From positions 1 through 24,697 of the forward strand of contig NYXM01000140.1 in assembly GCA_002685655.1 (NCBI GenBank): DNA of 24,697 bases. The letters run 5' to 3'. The notes under the pieces are model-generated. The model saw only the letters and a program-made list of their open reading frames with translations. It had not been told where the DNA came from and searched no databases. Below, piece by piece: positions 7,233 through 16,282 of the stretch. Position 1 is the first letter of the stretch. Each line of letters opens with the position of its first letter. The stretch comes from Planctomycetaceae bacterium. GTDB taxonomy: Bacteria; Planctomycetota; Planctomycetia; Pirellulales; Pirellulaceae. The position numbers and the translations under genes were made by a program.

Positions 7233-8843
7233 ATGGACGACCAAGTGACACAAACCTCATCCACCGATTGCATTGAGATCCCACCGGCAACTGACCTGGC
7301 TGCGGAACCATGGTCATTGCACAAAATATGGGGGCTGTTGAAGTGCTTTGGACCCGCCGCCATCCTGGCTTCGATGAGCATCGGTGCCGGTGAGACGATC
7401 GTCGTAGTGAAGACGGGTGCCTGGGCCCATTACGATCTACTGTGGATCGTGCTGCTGGCTTGCCTCGTCAAAGGGGGGTCTGTCACGTACATGCTTGGAC
7501 GGTACACGGCCATCAGCGGCGAGTACATCGGCCACCGGCTTGTCCATTTCCCCGGGCCGCGGGGTTGGTTTCTGATCTTGATCGTGGGAGTTGAGGTCAT
7601 GTTCGCGCCCTTGGCGTGGGTCGTCATCGCCAAGCCTTGTGGGGACCTGCTGCACCATCTCATTGGACAGCAGTTCTTTGCCGGCGGGATCCCGGGGGGA
7701 ATGGGAGACACGTTCTGGATAAACCTCTTTACGACACTTTTTATTGCCGCGGCTTTGGTTGTCAGCCTGACGCTCACGTACGAACGGCTGGAGAAAGAGC
7801 AGCTTGCGATCTGTGGCATTCTTGTGCTCGGCACCATCATCGGCACGGTCATGGTTTGGCCGGACCTCGGTGCGGCGGCACGTGGAACTCTGCTACGAAT
7901 CGGGCGTTTTCCCGAGTCGTCGCCAGAGTGGGCTCCACCCGATGCGGTCAACTATCCTTGGCTCAATTTGGCAACCGTGTTTGCCTACATTGGCGGAAGC
8001 GTGACGACCTACATCGTCTATGCCAACTGGATTGGCCTTCGAGGCTGGGGTCTGACTAGCCATCCGGAGATTGAAAAGATTCGGCAGCGGGCCGCCAGCA
8101 GCTCGCGAATCGATTACCTGCCCGACGACCCGGTACAACGCCGCCGGCTGTTTCGACTGACAGCTCCTCTGCGATGGGACGTCACGCTGGGTGCGACTGT
8201 GTTGTTCATCGTTACTGCGGCGTTCATGGTGTCTGGGGCGGCCGTTCTGTATGACGAGCAGAGTCGATTTGAGAAATGGAGCCTGCTTACCGATCAAGCT
8301 CACATCTGGCGGAACATCCATCCTTGGCTGACGACGGTTTATTATGTCACTGTGATCGCCGCATTGTGGGGTACACTGACGGCGCTGCCCGAAGTCTATT
8401 CTCGCGTCGCTCACGAGTTTTCGCAGGCAATCTGGCCTGGCAACCGCTGGACCTATTCAGGCCTGCGGCGCGTGATCGTTGTTTCAATCATGGTGGTGGC
8501 CGGGCCCGTCATCTGGTGCAATCTGGAGTTTGAAACGCTGACTCAAATTGCCGGATTTTTTCTGGCCAACCTTGCCGTGGCCGCCGCCGCCATCGCGGCG
8601 TTTTATCTGAATCACAAGCTGCCGCGCGCCTACCGGGTGCACGGCGTGACCTTCGCGTTTGCCCTTGTCTCAACCTTGATCCTGGTGGTGGCGACTTCGA
8701 TGAGCACCTACGGGCTTGTCATGAAACTTCGCAACCAGTTCTTCGCCAGCGGTGATGAGATCTCGGCGCGCGCCGATGACGCAGGTGTCAGTTTCCAGAA
8801 TGTCGATACGACCAAAGACTTCGACACCCTGACACCTAAATAG
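7233..8843 (+). CDS. Nramp-superfamily transporter-like membrane protein with non-canonical metal-site motifs
   Basis: This 536-residue integral membrane protein has a soluble N-terminus of about 33 residues and roughly 11-12 hydrophobic segments of the LeuT-fold type. The first, with GPAAILASMSIGAGET at about 40-55, aligns with Nramp TM1. The canonical metal-binding DPGN is replaced by G51-A-G-E54. In the segment matching TM6, the usual MPH motif is absent and GGSVTTY occurs around 254-260. Divergent Nramp-like proteins of this kind exist in planctomycetes, so the fold is likely but the substrate is not established; it may not be Mn or Fe. The start at 7233 follows GGAG with 5-nt spacing. 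A 150-residue hydrophilic loop with charged residues lies in the middle (about 280-310). It is followed by a hairpin at 8855-8880 and lies between two haem-propeller genes, so supply of a metal or small solute to them is possible but unproven. Confidence 0.8.
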   Translation: MDDQVTQTSSTDCIEIPPATDLAAEPWSLHKIWGLLKCFGPAAILASMSIGAGETIVVVKTGAWAHYDLLWIVLLACLVKGGSVTYMLGRYTAISGEYIGHRLVHFPGPRGWFLILIVGVEVMFAPLAWVVIAKPCGDLLHHLIGQQFFAGGIPGGMGDTFWINLFTTLFIAAALVVSLTLTYERLEKEQLAICGILVLGTIIGTVMVWPDLGAAARGTLLRIGRFPESSPEWAPPDAVNYPWLNLATVFAYIGGSVTTYIVYANWIGLRGWGLTSHPEIEKIRQRAASSSRIDYLPDDPVQRRRLFRLTAPLRWDVTLGATVLFIVTAAFMVSGAAVLYDEQSRFEKWSLLTDQAHIWRNIHPWLTTVYYVTVIAALWGTLTALPEVYSRVAHEFSQAIWPGNRWTYSGLRRVIVVSIMVVAGPVIWCNLEFETLTQIAGFFLANLAVAAAAIAAFYLNHKLPRAYRVHGVTFAFALVSTLILVVATSMSTYGLVMKLRNQFFASGDEISARADDAGVSFQNVDTTKDFDTLTPK

Positions 8844-8849
8844 AACAAC

Positions 8850-8952
8850 ACGTTGTGGGCCGGTCTCCCCACCGGCCTACGTTTGGAGGGAGGTCAATTG
8901 ATAGGTCGTGATTCGCCGCGGTGGCAAAATCGGGAGACCGTGCCGCAACACG
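8850..8952. repeat. about 100-bp composite palindrome
   Basis: CGGTCTCCC (8861-8869) is a perfect inverted match to GGGAGACCG (8932-8940). The flanks ACGTTGTGGGC and GCCGCAACACGT extend the similarity outward. The left arm contains the self-complementary hairpin at 8855-8880. The layout resembles a small non-autonomous mobile palindrome. Confidence 0.65.
8855..8880 (+). terminator. hairpin after the Nramp-like gene
   Basis: GTGGGCCGGT (8855-8864) pairs with ACCGGCCTAC (8871-8880) with one G-T wobble around CTCCCC, 11 bp past the stop. There is no T-tract beyond a short GTTTG. It also forms part of a larger palindromic element, so its role as terminator is uncertain. Confidence 0.5.
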
Positions 8953-8965
8953 TTTGACAGTAGCA

Positions 8966-9002
8966 GGCACACTCCGTGTACCGTAGCGGCCGAGTTTGGC
9001 CG
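8966..9002 (+). repeat. two tandem hairpins before the HEAT/propeller gene
   Basis: GGCACA (8966-8971) pairs imperfectly with TGTACC (8977-8982). Immediately after, CGGCC (8987-8991) pairs with GGCCG (8998-9002). Both precede the ribosome binding site of the gene starting at 9044. They may be dispersed repeats or leader structure. Confidence 0.4.
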
Positions 9003-9032
9003 TTGAATTCCCTCGAATCGTCGACGATAGCC

Positions 9033-9037
9033 GGAGG
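9033..9037 (+). promoter_or_regulatory. ribosome binding site deciding the start of the HEAT/propeller gene
   Basis: GGAGG lies 6 nt before the ATG at 9044, which begins a good signal peptide. The frame is open upstream to a TTG at 8996, which lies inside a hairpin and lacks these features. Confidence 0.7.
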
Positions 9038-9043
9038 TTGGAA

Positions 9044-12000
9044 ATGTACGCGATGCGATCCGTTTTGGCAGCCATCATGGTGATGGCATTCTGTGGCTCG
9101 GCAGCGGGTCAGCCGCCGCCGATCGGCTTCGATGAATCCAATTGGATATGGTCGTCGTCGGCAGGTGCGGAACTGTCTTCCCTTTCGGCTGGAGTGTGCT
9201 TCTTTCGAGCAGAGTTGAACCTTCCCAGAGATGCACAGCTGGAATCCGCGGAGGTAATCGCCACGGCGGACAACCTGTACGTGCTTTACGTAAACGGCCA
9301 AGGCGTCGGCGAAAGCGCCACAGACAACAGCGCTTGGAGGAGCCCCCAGCGATTTGACATCGCTAAATTACTCGTTCCCGGCCGCAATGTTTTCGCCGTG
9401 AAGGCTGTCAACACGCTTCCCGGACCGGCAGCTTTACTGTTGAAGACGGTGGTCCGTCGGGCCGATGGATCGGAGATCACCCTCACCAGCGGCGAGGCAT
9501 GGAAGTGCAGCTTGACGGAACAAACCAACTGGCAACAACTTGCTTTCGAGGACGGAAAATGGTCTGCCGTGCGGGTCGTGGGCAAGTTTGGTGATGCGCC
9601 GTGGGGCAAGGTCCCTGTTCCCCCAACGGCCAAACCGGCAGCGAGCCCCGTTGGCGAAGTTGATCAGATGGCAGCAAACGTCCTGCAACAGGCGATACGG
9701 CAGGGAGGTCCTGTGGTAGAACAGGCTCCACCGTCTGACTTCTCCTGGCCCGGCGGCATCGTGTTCCTGGGTGACGATTGTAGCCTCTACCGTCCCCATG
9801 GCGCGACCAACTCGTCGTCGGACAGTCTGAACGTAACGATATTCAATCCGAGAAAATCGCGTGCTTTTCCCGAACATGATCTTCCCTCTCCCATGAAGGT
9901 TGGCCGCAAGCTTTACGCACTCACACCAGCTCGGCCAGGCGTGGCACCAAGCCTGCTGCTGGACGCCGGAAAGGGTGGCATCGGATCGCCTAGCGTCTCC
10001 TTTGATGGAAAGTCGATCCTCTTCTCGATGGCTCGCGAAGGTGATCCATTCTTTCACATCTATCGGCTGTCGTCCGCGGGCGGTCAACCTCAGCAATTGA
10101 CCGCCGGTCCTTTCCACGACATTGATCCAGCAGAGTTGCCTGACGGTCGGATCGTCTTTACTTCAACGCGTATTGGCACATTCGAGGAGTACCATAGCCC
10201 ACCGTCTCGATCGCTTTTCGTGATGGACGCCGAGGGCCGGGATCTGCATGCATTGACGCACACAATGATTTTCGATAACGAGCCCGAAGTGTTGGCCGAT
10301 GGCCGGATTCTCTTCATCAGGTCGGACAATTTCTTCGATCGAGGCAAAGTGGAAACTCTCTTGCACGCCATTCACCCTGACGGCACAGAGGGTCACACGG
10401 AATTTGGCTTAGACACGGGTCCCGAATACGGTGGCCGGCTGCGGGCCTACTATTGCGGCAGCCCAGCGCCGATGCCCGACGGCCGTGTTGCATTTCTCTC
10501 CAGCCCGGGCATCACGGTGGGACGGTTGGGTGCCAGCGAGAATGAACTGCAACACTTCCGAATCGGGGCCGGCGACGTCGCAGCGCTGCCCGACGGGCGG
10601 CTGCTGTGCACAATGGCTCGTAACGTTCCCGTGGAGGTAACTATCGGCGCCAAGAAACAGACGATCCAGGACCTTCGTTATGAGCAGATCGGCATCCTCG
10701 ATCCACAGGCCCAACCAGCGACCTTTACGGTCCTGCATGACTCGGCCGATGGACCGCTGCATTCGCCCGTCTTCCTAGGTCCCAGGCCACGGCCCCCCGT
10801 ACTGCGGGAAAAAGTGGACCCAAAATCAGTAGACGATGCGAAGGCTACCGGCTTTCTCTTCTGTCAGAACGCACGACTCACCAAAAACACAACGGCCGGA
10901 TGGCCACACGTTCGGGCAGTGCGAGTGTTGGCTGCGAAAGGACTGACCGTACGCTCCTCCCATTCCTACATCGTTCACGCCGGAAGCGAAGTGACGGAAC
11001 TGGGGACGGTCCCCCTGGCACCGGATGGTTCCTTCCATATCGAAGTCCCGGCGAACACACCGCTCTCCCTTCAAATGGTTGATGCCGAAGGACGATCGGA
11101 GCTCAACGAAATGTCCTGGATCTTTGTGCGCCCCGGCGAGCAACGAGGTTGTGTGGGATGTCATCATCAGCGACAGGCAGTGCCCGCCCGCGCTGGACGG
11201 GTTGCCTTGGCGCTGCAAACGCCCCCGCTGAAGCTGTTGGGACAGGGAGATCCTCACAGATTTCGAGGTAACAACGCTGCCGTCACCGGGTTAATGGAGC
11301 TTCAGTTCGACCGCTATCGCGAGGTCGCCGGACTGAATCGACACAGCGAGTCAGAAGATTCACAAACCCATGGCGGTCAGGAAGTTTTAGACCTGATCGA
11401 GGAGTTGCGTAGCGGTGATGCCGCGCAAAGAATATCCGCAGCGCAAAGATTATCGATATTCCGCGCCACCGTCGCGGCGCCTGCATTAGCCGAACGCCTG
11501 CGCGATCGCAGCCTTGAAGTGCGCGTTGCGGCAGCGATCTCATTGGCTGCCTGCGGTTCGCGCGAATCAGTTAAGCCGCTGCTTGCCGCATTGACGAGCC
11601 GAGAGCCTTTGGTCGCTCAGGCAGCAGCCATCGCGATCGAGAATTTGACTGGTCATTCCGAACCGTTCGATGCGTTTACCACACGGTCCGAGAGGCAGCG
11701 GCAGGCAAGTCGGTGGAGACAGTGGTTTGCTGAAACGAACTGGGAGAAAATCGAAGCGGAATTGGTCCAACGACTGCAGAGCTCCGATCGCGATGTCGTT
11801 CGCCGCGCGGCGGTGAGCCTGGGGCATACCGGCGGTGATACGGCGCGTGATGCTTTGCGTCAGTACGTGTTGGCCCACCGAGGAGACAATCCGCTCCCCG
11901 CCTGGCGGAAAGCTGGTCACCGTGGCGACGCCGCTCGATTCAACTCGCTGTCGCCCGTGAATCCGCGCACTCTTCAGGCCGCTACCAGATCGCTGGGCCA

Positions 12001-13096
12001 CCTCCGTGACGTCAAGTCCATCCCCATGCTGGCAGAGACAATTACTCAGCACAGCAATCCAGAGACAGCGAATCTATTCCTCGCCGAAGCGGCTGCGGAA
12101 GCTTTAGGGCGCATGCAATCACCGGAAGCCGATGTTGCATTGGTCCAGGCCTTCGCCTCACTCAGACCGTATCCCGAGTACACTCGCTGGTATGGCGATC
12201 ATGATGCATTGATGTCGTGCCACGCCTCGCCACTACACTACTTCATCACCGAAGCGTTGGACGCACGTCAATGCACGAAGGCTGCAGACATTGTCCCTCA
12301 TCTGATCCGCTCGGTACCCATTGACCCTGATCGAGGGTTGTTTTTGGGAAACGACGACTGTGAGGCACTCGTGGGTCGAATGATCCGTCATAACGGTGCG
12401 GAAGAGGCAGTGGTCGAAACTTGTCTGGCGTTCCTCGGCGATCCCAAGGCTTCGCGAACCGAGGAGATCGGGAAGGCCCTCTCCACAATCCATCGCTGCT
12501 GGGCCGGAGCGCCGACGCCGGAGAATCGTGCCGCCCAGATCCTGTCTCTGGTCTGTCGTGATGCGAAATACGAGCAACGTGTTCGGGAGGCCTTTCTGCG
12601 TTATCGCCAAAAACAGAACGACATCCCACGTGTGTTCGACACGGGGATTCCCGTTGTCGACGCGCTGCCGATCAAGAATTGGGTCTGTTTTTACTTGGCA
12701 AGAACGCTCGGCAATCTCGCCCAACCCCAATCGGCCGGCGCACTCATCACAACACTCCAGGAAGAACCGGCGGAAGCCGCTGCGGGACGCCCCGATCCGC
12801 TCGGCGTTGGCGTGCTTTTCTTGCACAACGAACTGACCCCTTGTTGGCGAGCTGCCGTGGCGTGGGCCTTGGGCCAGATCGGAGACCGCCGCGCCGTGCC
12901 CGTGCTACTCGAAATCGTTGGCGATCTGGACAATGCCACCGACACACGACACGCTGCGGTCAAAGCCCTAGGACAGATCGGCGATCCTACAAGTGTCGAC
13001 GCGATGCGTTCTTTGGCAGATGATTATCCGGAGGTCTCCACACGTCGTACTCTGCTGCGGGTGTTGAGCAATATCAGTACTCTCGAGTCTGGTTGA
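9044..13096 (+). CDS. exported propeller / single-haem-motif / HEAT-repeat protein
   Basis: This 1350-residue protein begins with a signal peptide (MYAMRSVLAAIMVMAFCG, cleavage near SAAG-Q). Residues about 30-180 form a jelly-roll domain like the N-terminal module of bacterial rhamnosidases (NLYVLYVNGQ, FAVKA). A PD40-type propeller runs from about 235 to 560, with repeated LPDGRI and DGS/DGT elements. The conserved LGTVPLAPDGS module then leads to a single c-type haem motif, Cys703-x-x-Cys706-His707. The last 570 residues are HEAT or PBS-lyase-like helical repeats from about 780 to the end, ending with clear units such as AVAWALGQIGDRRAVPVL. The propeller and pre-haem module is paralogous to those at 3400-6708 and 17963-21847, but the second haem region is replaced by HEAT repeats. 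A role as periplasmic scaffold or electron carrier is inferred. It overlaps the convergent oxidoreductase gene by 23 bp. Confidence 0.85.
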   Translation: MYAMRSVLAAIMVMAFCGSAAGQPPPIGFDESNWIWSSSAGAELSSLSAGVCFFRAELNLPRDAQLESAEVIATADNLYVLYVNGQGVGESATDNSAWRSPQRFDIAKLLVPGRNVFAVKAVNTLPGPAALLLKTVVRRADGSEITLTSGEAWKCSLTEQTNWQQLAFEDGKWSAVRVVGKFGDAPWGKVPVPPTAKPAASPVGEVDQMAANVLQQAIRQGGPVVEQAPPSDFSWPGGIVFLGDDCSLYRPHGATNSSSDSLNVTIFNPRKSRAFPEHDLPSPMKVGRKLYALTPARPGVAPSLLLDAGKGGIGSPSVSFDGKSILFSMAREGDPFFHIYRLSSAGGQPQQLTAGPFHDIDPAELPDGRIVFTSTRIGTFEEYHSPPSRSLFVMDAEGRDLHALTHTMIFDNEPEVLADGRILFIRSDNFFDRGKVETLLHAIHPDGTEGHTEFGLDTGPEYGGRLRAYYCGSPAPMPDGRVAFLSSPGITVGRLGASENELQHFRIGAGDVAALPDGRLLCTMARNVPVEVTIGAKKQTIQDLRYEQIGILDPQAQPATFTVLHDSADGPLHSPVFLGPRPRPPVLREKVDPKSVDDAKATGFLFCQNARLTKNTTAGWPHVRAVRVLAAKGLTVRSSHSYIVHAGSEVTELGTVPLAPDGSFHIEVPANTPLSLQMVDAEGRSELNEMSWIFVRPGEQRGCVGCHHQRQAVPARAGRVALALQTPPLKLLGQGDPHRFRGNNAAVTGLMELQFDRYREVAGLNRHSESEDSQTHGGQEVLDLIEELRSGDAAQRISAAQRLSIFRATVAAPALAERLRDRSLEVRVAAAISLAACGSRESVKPLLAALTSREPLVAQAAAIAIENLTGHSEPFDAFTTRSERQRQASRWRQWFAETNWEKIEAELVQRLQSSDRDVVRRAAVSLGHTGGDTARDALRQYVLAHRGDNPLPAWRKAGHRGDAARFNSLSPVNPRTLQAATRSLGHLRDVKSIPMLAETITQHSNPETANLFLAEAAAEALGRMQSPEADVALVQAFASLRPYPEYTRWYGDHDALMSCHASPLHYFITEALDARQCTKAADIVPHLIRSVPIDPDRGLFLGNDDCEALVGRMIRHNGAEEAVVETCLAFLGDPKASRTEEIGKALSTIHRCWAGAPTPENRAAQILSLVCRDAKYEQRVREAFLRYRQKQNDIPRVFDTGIPVVDALPIKNWVCFYLARTLGNLAQPQSAGALITTLQEEPAEAAAGRPDPLGVGVLFLHNELTPCWRAAVAWALGQIGDRRAVPVLLEIVGDLDNATDTRHAAVKALGQIGDPTSVDAMRSLADDYPEVSTRRTLLRVLSNISTLESG

Positions 13097-14429
13097 GGCC
13101 TGGCAGCGGCACTGGGTATTTTCCGTTGCTTCCTGCTTGTGTTGGCGCGCGAGATGTCATCGTCAGCTTGTCGATGTCGGGGGCAAATTCGTGTTCGCAG
13201 TTGAGCATTTCGTCGTAAGTGACGACTTGGCCGGTATGGGCGGCCATTCGCCCCATCGATGTCACGAGGCTGGCTTCGGCGCCTCGCTTGACTTCGTTGT
13301 AGGGCTTGTCTTTACGGATGGCATCGATCAGATGATCCCACTCAAGCTGATATGGGTTTGGCTCGCGAGACGGGTATCGCCATGCCAGATCTTCTTTCGC
13401 AATTCTAGTACCCTTGTAGGTACTGCATTGGGCCGGGAGTCGGGGCCCATTCGAAATGACTGCCGAACCATTGGTGCCGTGAGCGTAACTGGCGAACTCG
13501 TCGTGACAACCTGGAATCGTGCGGCCATCGAGAAACAGCTTTGTCCCATCAGCGAAGGTGTACTCGACCGAGTAGCTGTCGAAGTTCTGATCGACCGTGT
13601 CGCCGCGGTAGTGCCGGCCGCCTGTCGCTTGGGCACGGATTGGCCAGGCGTTCTTCATCCAACAGCATTCATCAACGCTGTGGATCAAGAAATCACTGAA
13701 GGCCCCGCCGCTAGCCCACAGAAATGCATGGAACTGACGGATCTGGTAGAGCAGTTCGCTAATACCCTCCCGCTTTGGGCCTGTGGCGGCCGAACCCGTT
13801 GGGCCAGCCATCCGGTAGGTTCGCATCGCAATGAGCTCGCCGATTTCTCCCGCCTTGATACGCTGGTGAAGCTCTCCGCGGGCCTGGCAATGACGCCACA
13901 TCAACCCCACACCGACCTTCAGGTTTCGTGATACCGACTCTTCGGCCAGTTTCAGCATCTTGCCAGTGGTCGGACCGTCAACGGTGACCGGCTTTTCCAT
14001 GAAGACATTGAGGCCCTTTTCAATGGCATACGTAAAATGGACCCAGCGGAAGGCTGGTGGCGTGGCGAGGATCACAACGTCGCCCGGTCTCAGACAATCC
14101 ATCGCACTCTTGTAGCCATCGAAACTGACGAATTGGCGTTCGGCAGGCACGTCCACCTGGCTGGGAAACTTCTTCGCCGCATTTTCAAAACTACTTGACA
14201 GCCGATCTTGAAAAACGTCGGCCATCGCGACGAGCTTGATCGGGCCGTTCTTGACGGCAAGCGCGTTGGCGACCGCGCCCGTGCCACGGCCACCGCATCC
14301 GACGAGCGCCACCTGGACTGTGTTGCTTTCGGCCGCATGGACATGCTGTGTCGCCGCCGCAACCAAGGTCGAAGCAGCGGCCACTCGGCTCGTTTCCTTC
14401 AAGAACTCTCGACGTGTGGTTTCGCTCAT
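13074..14429 (-). CDS. Tat-exported Gfo/Idh/MocA family oxidoreductase
   Basis: This 451-residue protein carries a twin-arginine signal with Arg6-Arg7 in TRREFLK followed by an alanine-rich hydrophobic stretch. The Rossmann domain begins with Gly44-x-Gly46-Gly47-x-Gly49 (GCGGRG), and EKPVTVDG is the family's signature around the nicotinamide site. The C-terminal alpha/beta domain includes the typical HSVDECCW and FDSYSVEYTF regions. It should oxidise or reduce a sugar, inositol or glycosyl derivative with tightly bound NAD(P), which explains export in folded form by Tat. It is the last gene of a minus-strand set with the FAD enzyme and the DUF5010 hydrolase, 127 bp after the FAD gene. The start at 14429 has AGGAG 9-10 nt upstream. 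Its 3' end overlaps the convergent HEAT protein gene by 23 bp. Confidence 0.9.
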   Translation of the reverse strand: MSETTRREFLKETSRVAAASTLVAAATQHVHAAESNTVQVALVGCGGRGTGAVANALAVKNGPIKLVAMADVFQDRLSSSFENAAKKFPSQVDVPAERQFVSFDGYKSAMDCLRPGDVVILATPPAFRWVHFTYAIEKGLNVFMEKPVTVDGPTTGKMLKLAEESVSRNLKVGVGLMWRHCQARGELHQRIKAGEIGELIAMRTYRMAGPTGSAATGPKREGISELLYQIRQFHAFLWASGGAFSDFLIHSVDECCWMKNAWPIRAQATGGRHYRGDTVDQNFDSYSVEYTFADGTKLFLDGRTIPGCHDEFASYAHGTNGSAVISNGPRLPAQCSTYKGTRIAKEDLAWRYPSREPNPYQLEWDHLIDAIRKDKPYNEVKRGAEASLVTSMGRMAAHTGQVVTYDEMLNCEHEFAPDIDKLTMTSRAPTQAGSNGKYPVPLPGLNQTREY

Positions 14430-14556
14430 GATGTCTTTCTCCTATGCAACGTTTTCCCCTTCTAAGCAACGCCTACTCACAAATCCGACTGAACTCACTC
14501 ACCATCGTGTCACGTCCGCGCCCCGTTTGTTGTTTTCTCACCGATCGAGCAGCTGC

Positions 14557-16275
14557 CTATTCTCGACTCCTGCTGGGTTTCAGTGATTCTTTGTAACTGC
14601 CGCGCTCGAACACAATGTCCTGAAGCTCCGGGATATGGTGCTGGTACACTCCTCTCGGCATCGTATTGTGCTTCTTGCACAAGAAAGCCGCGGCACCCGT
14701 CGCGATCCCTAGCTGGCCACCTGTTTTCATGAGCTTGACGCTTGAAAAGGCTACATGTGTCGCACTCACATCACGGCCGGCCATCATCAGGTTCTCGATG
14801 TTCCGTGAGTAGAGGCAGCGGAACGGGATCGGATAGGGCGGCACGGCGATGAGCTTCATCTCGTTGCGAAAATCGTACTTCTTACCCGGGTAGTGCAGAC
14901 AAAAGACCAGGCTGCCCATGGCAACCATGTCGGGAAACCGTCGTTTGGACCGAATGTCGTTTTCCGTCAGAATATGATCACCCACCAATCGCCTCGATTC
15001 GCCTCTGGCAGCGACATAACCAACCTGCTCCAGTTCGAACTTCGCCGCCCCTTTCGGAAACTTCCGCTTGACTGTGGCGAAGGTTCCGTAGATGGCGCGC
15101 AACAAGTGATCCCGGATATGCTCGGCGTCCTTGATCGTGTCCAGTCTATGTCCATATTCCCAGCTATGATCGCTCCTGAGGTCCACGTGGCTGCGGGAAA
15201 CCACAGTAGCCCACGGCGCGTCGGGGAACTTCGTTGGCTTGTCTCCCTCCCGAGTCTTGAAATAGAGTGTGCAACCATGGGTCATCTTGTCGGCCGTTTC
15301 TGGCGCCAACGGCTCGTCGAATTCCGATCGCCCCTCGCGCCCCATACGGTACTCTGCTCCGGCCCGAAAGCCAATCCAGCCATCGCCGGTACAGTCGATG
15401 ATGACCGGCGCGTTGATACGGACTTCTTTGTTCGTGGAAACGTTTTTGGCGTCGACGCTTATTATCCGCGCTCCCTCCTTTTGAACTCGGAAGGCGTGCC
15501 AGCCCAGCAGTAGCTCGATATTCTTTTCGGCGGCGATCACGCCGGCGCGCTCGCTGCCCGCCACCTCGTCGGTAACGGATCGGGCCAAGCCTCGTGGTGG
15601 GATGTCGATTTCGCTGCTCGCATTTCCGCCCAGCACGGGTCGGTTCTGGACCAAGGCGACGCGAAGTCCAAGCCGGGCCGCCACAAGTGCTGCGGAACAG
15701 CCGGCCACTCCGCCTCCCGCCACCAGGACATCGAAGTTGCCGATCGAGGGCGGCGTTTCCGGAATCCCCACCAACTTCCGTCGCCAAGCTGCCATGCGCG
15801 AGTCGGGCTCGTTGGATGGTCGAAAATCCATGTCGGTTGTGAAAAACAGCGCATCGCACCGGCCGTCGAAACCAGTCAAGTCGTGGAGTTTAATCGTGGC
15901 AGTGTCTCCAGAGATCTCAACGGTCTTGCCGTCGTGCCAGAACCAGTCTTCGCCCTCTGTACCGAATGTCTCATCAATGGTCCGGCCGTCGATCGTGACC
16001 TGGAAGCGGCCTGGATGATGCGACGGAACCCAGTCCTTTGTGCGAACCCATAGGCGGTAGACGCCAGGCTGTGGAAACTCGACTAACTGCTCGGCATCAG
16101 CCACCGGTTTGCCCAACCCATGGGCCAACAGGTATGGTGATCCCATGACGTCCATGAACTGAGGATCCACCGTCCATCCACCGCGTTTGCTGAAACTCTC
16201 GGCTTCCACCAGCAGCTCGGCGGCAGTTGCCGACGAAGCGATCAAGACCGCGAGGATCACCGCGAATTGTTTCAT
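14557..16275 (-). CDS. secreted FAD-dependent oxidoreductase with N-terminal carbohydrate-binding-like module
   Basis: This 572-residue protein has a Sec-type signal peptide (MKQFAVILAVLIASSATA). A beta-rich module at about 20-145 (LLVEAESF, GVYRLWVRTKDW) resembles CBM6/CBM35-like folds. The FAD_oxidored catalytic part starts at about 180, with the dinucleotide motif GGGVAG at 187-192, followed by RPVLGGNASSE, which is diagnostic of the family. The C-terminal FAD motif region includes NLMMAGRDVSATHVAF. It should oxidise a sugar or glycan-derived substrate in the periplasm; the electron acceptor is unknown. I chose the start at 16275 because GGAGG lies 10 nt upstream and only this start yields a signal peptide. 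The frame extends to 16380, inside the preceding gene. It begins 7 bp after that gene's stop, so the two are co-transcribed. A Sec rather than Tat signal on an FAD protein is unusual. Confidence 0.9.
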   Translation of the reverse strand: MKQFAVILAVLIASSATAAELLVEAESFSKRGGWTVDPQFMDVMGSPYLLAHGLGKPVADAEQLVEFPQPGVYRLWVRTKDWVPSHHPGRFQVTIDGRTIDETFGTEGEDWFWHDGKTVEISGDTATIKLHDLTGFDGRCDALFFTTDMDFRPSNEPDSRMAAWRRKLVGIPETPPSIGNFDVLVAGGGVAGCSAALVAARLGLRVALVQNRPVLGGNASSEIDIPPRGLARSVTDEVAGSERAGVIAAEKNIELLLGWHAFRVQKEGARIISVDAKNVSTNKEVRINAPVIIDCTGDGWIGFRAGAEYRMGREGRSEFDEPLAPETADKMTHGCTLYFKTREGDKPTKFPDAPWATVVSRSHVDLRSDHSWEYGHRLDTIKDAEHIRDHLLRAIYGTFATVKRKFPKGAAKFELEQVGYVAARGESRRLVGDHILTENDIRSKRRFPDMVAMGSLVFCLHYPGKKYDFRNEMKLIAVPPYPIPFRCLYSRNIENLMMAGRDVSATHVAFSSVKLMKTGGQLGIATGAAAFLCKKHNTMPRGVYQHHIPELQDIVFERGSYKESLKPSRSRE

Positions 16276-16282
16276 ATTGTAT

